Assembly: GCA_903933395.1 (NCBI GenBank) | Contig: CAIZKA010000037.1 | Coordinates: forward strand, 1-6,807 | From: an uncultured beta proteobacterium | GTDB taxonomy: Bacteria; Pseudomonadota; Gammaproteobacteria; Burkholderiales; Rhodocyclaceae | Length of the DNA stretch: 6,807 nucleotides | Direction of reading: 5' to 3' | Shown here: positions 6,520 to 6,807 of the stretch, in pieces | How positions within the stretch are numbered: the first letter of the stretch is position 1 | How the letters are laid out: each line of letters opens with the position of its first letter | Notes under the pieces: generated by a model | Told to the model about the DNA's origin: nothing | What the model saw: the letters and a program-made list of their open reading frames with translations, nothing else | Databases searched by the model: none | Position numbers and translations under genes: made by a program

Positions 6520-6540
6520 GTGTCGACTGTTGCCCGAAGC

Positions 6541-6807
6541 TTAGTGGAACTGTTCTTCCTCGGTCGACCCGTGCAGTGCGGTTACTGATGAAGCTCCACC
6601 CTGGACTGCCGTGGTGACGTCATCGAAATAGCCGGTGCCGACTTCCTGCTGGTGAGAAACGAATGTGTATCCACGGTCGCGGGCGGCAAATTCCGGCTCC
6701 TGTACCTTCTCGACATAGGCGGTCATGCCGCGCGCCATGTAATCCTGTGACAGGTCGTACATGTGGTACCACATGTTGTGGATGCCGGCCAGGGTGATGA
6801 ACTGGTA
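6541..6807 (-). CDS. aceA: Isocitrate lyase, C-terminal 88 residues (start beyond right edge)
   Basis: The enzyme splits isocitrate into succinate and glyoxylate, the first step of the glyoxylate bypass used for growth on acetate and fatty acids. Only the C-terminus is present: the frame is open from the right edge to the TAA at 6541-6543 and gives 88 residues. The blocks YQFITLAGIH, YVEKVQEPEFAARDRGYTF, VSHQQEVGTGYFDDVTT and GGASSVTALHGSTEE closely match the end of E. coli AceA, including the SSVTAL...GSTEE tail that closes over the active site. The catalytic KKCGH motif lies outside the window. The E. coli enzyme has 434 residues, so about a fifth is visible. It is followed by its own terminator. 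The end is slightly extended (EEEQFH against ESQF in E. coli). Confidence 0.95.
   Translation of the reverse strand, partial: YQFITLAGIHNMWYHMYDLSQDYMARGMTAYVEKVQEPEFAARDRGYTFVSHQQEVGTGYFDDVTTAVQGGASSVTALHGSTEEEQFH

Noticed and set aside
6423..6617. A 64-codon plus-strand open frame across the terminator and the aceA end.
   Set aside because: It runs through an intrinsic terminator and antisense to aceA, has no ribosome site and shows no recognisable domain.

Overview
The window is a high-GC, densely coded bacterial chromosome segment. Its protein sequences and gene order fit a betaproteobacterium, perhaps Rhodocyclales (Azoarcus/Thauera-like). That placement is an inference from protein resemblance, not a proven assignment. 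I see no mobile element, CRISPR array, tRNA or rRNA, and no stretch over 300 bases without a gene.

Left part (1-4547, all minus strand): a compact operon read right to left as gcl - hyi - glxR - ttuD. Gaps are 2, 12 and 21 bases, so one transcript is likely. It encodes the glycerate route of glyoxylate assimilation. Gcl condenses two glyoxylate to tartronate semialdehyde plus CO2. Hyi interconverts tartronate semialdehyde and hydroxypyruvate. GlxR reduces tartronate semialdehyde to D-glycerate. TtuD phosphorylates glycerate to 2-phosphoglycerate, which enters lower glycolysis. ttuD runs off the left edge; 348 residues are visible.

Middle (4548-4688): an AT-rich divergent control region between gcl and a LysR-type regulator gene on the plus strand (4689-5600). 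It holds a 25-base imperfect dyad with an embedded T-N11-A motif, typical of LysR-type operators. It also holds a candidate gcl promoter (TTAACA, 17 bases, TTCATT), a second AT-rich inverted repeat over that promoter's -35 region, and a 6-bp hairpin in the gcl leader. The likely model is that the regulator controls itself and the gcl operon from one shared site.

Right part: the regulator overlaps tail to tail by 25 bases with a gene for a membrane-anchored alpha/beta hydrolase (5576-6424, minus). Beyond it lie a rho-independent terminator (6487-6519) and the last 88 residues of isocitrate lyase, aceA (6541 to the right edge, minus). Isocitrate lyase makes glyoxylate, so the window puts a glyoxylate-producing enzyme close to the operon that consumes it.

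All families here are well known. I found no convincing evidence of an undescribed system. The most informative items are the operator architecture, the aceA/gcl neighbourhood and a few start-site and residue details.
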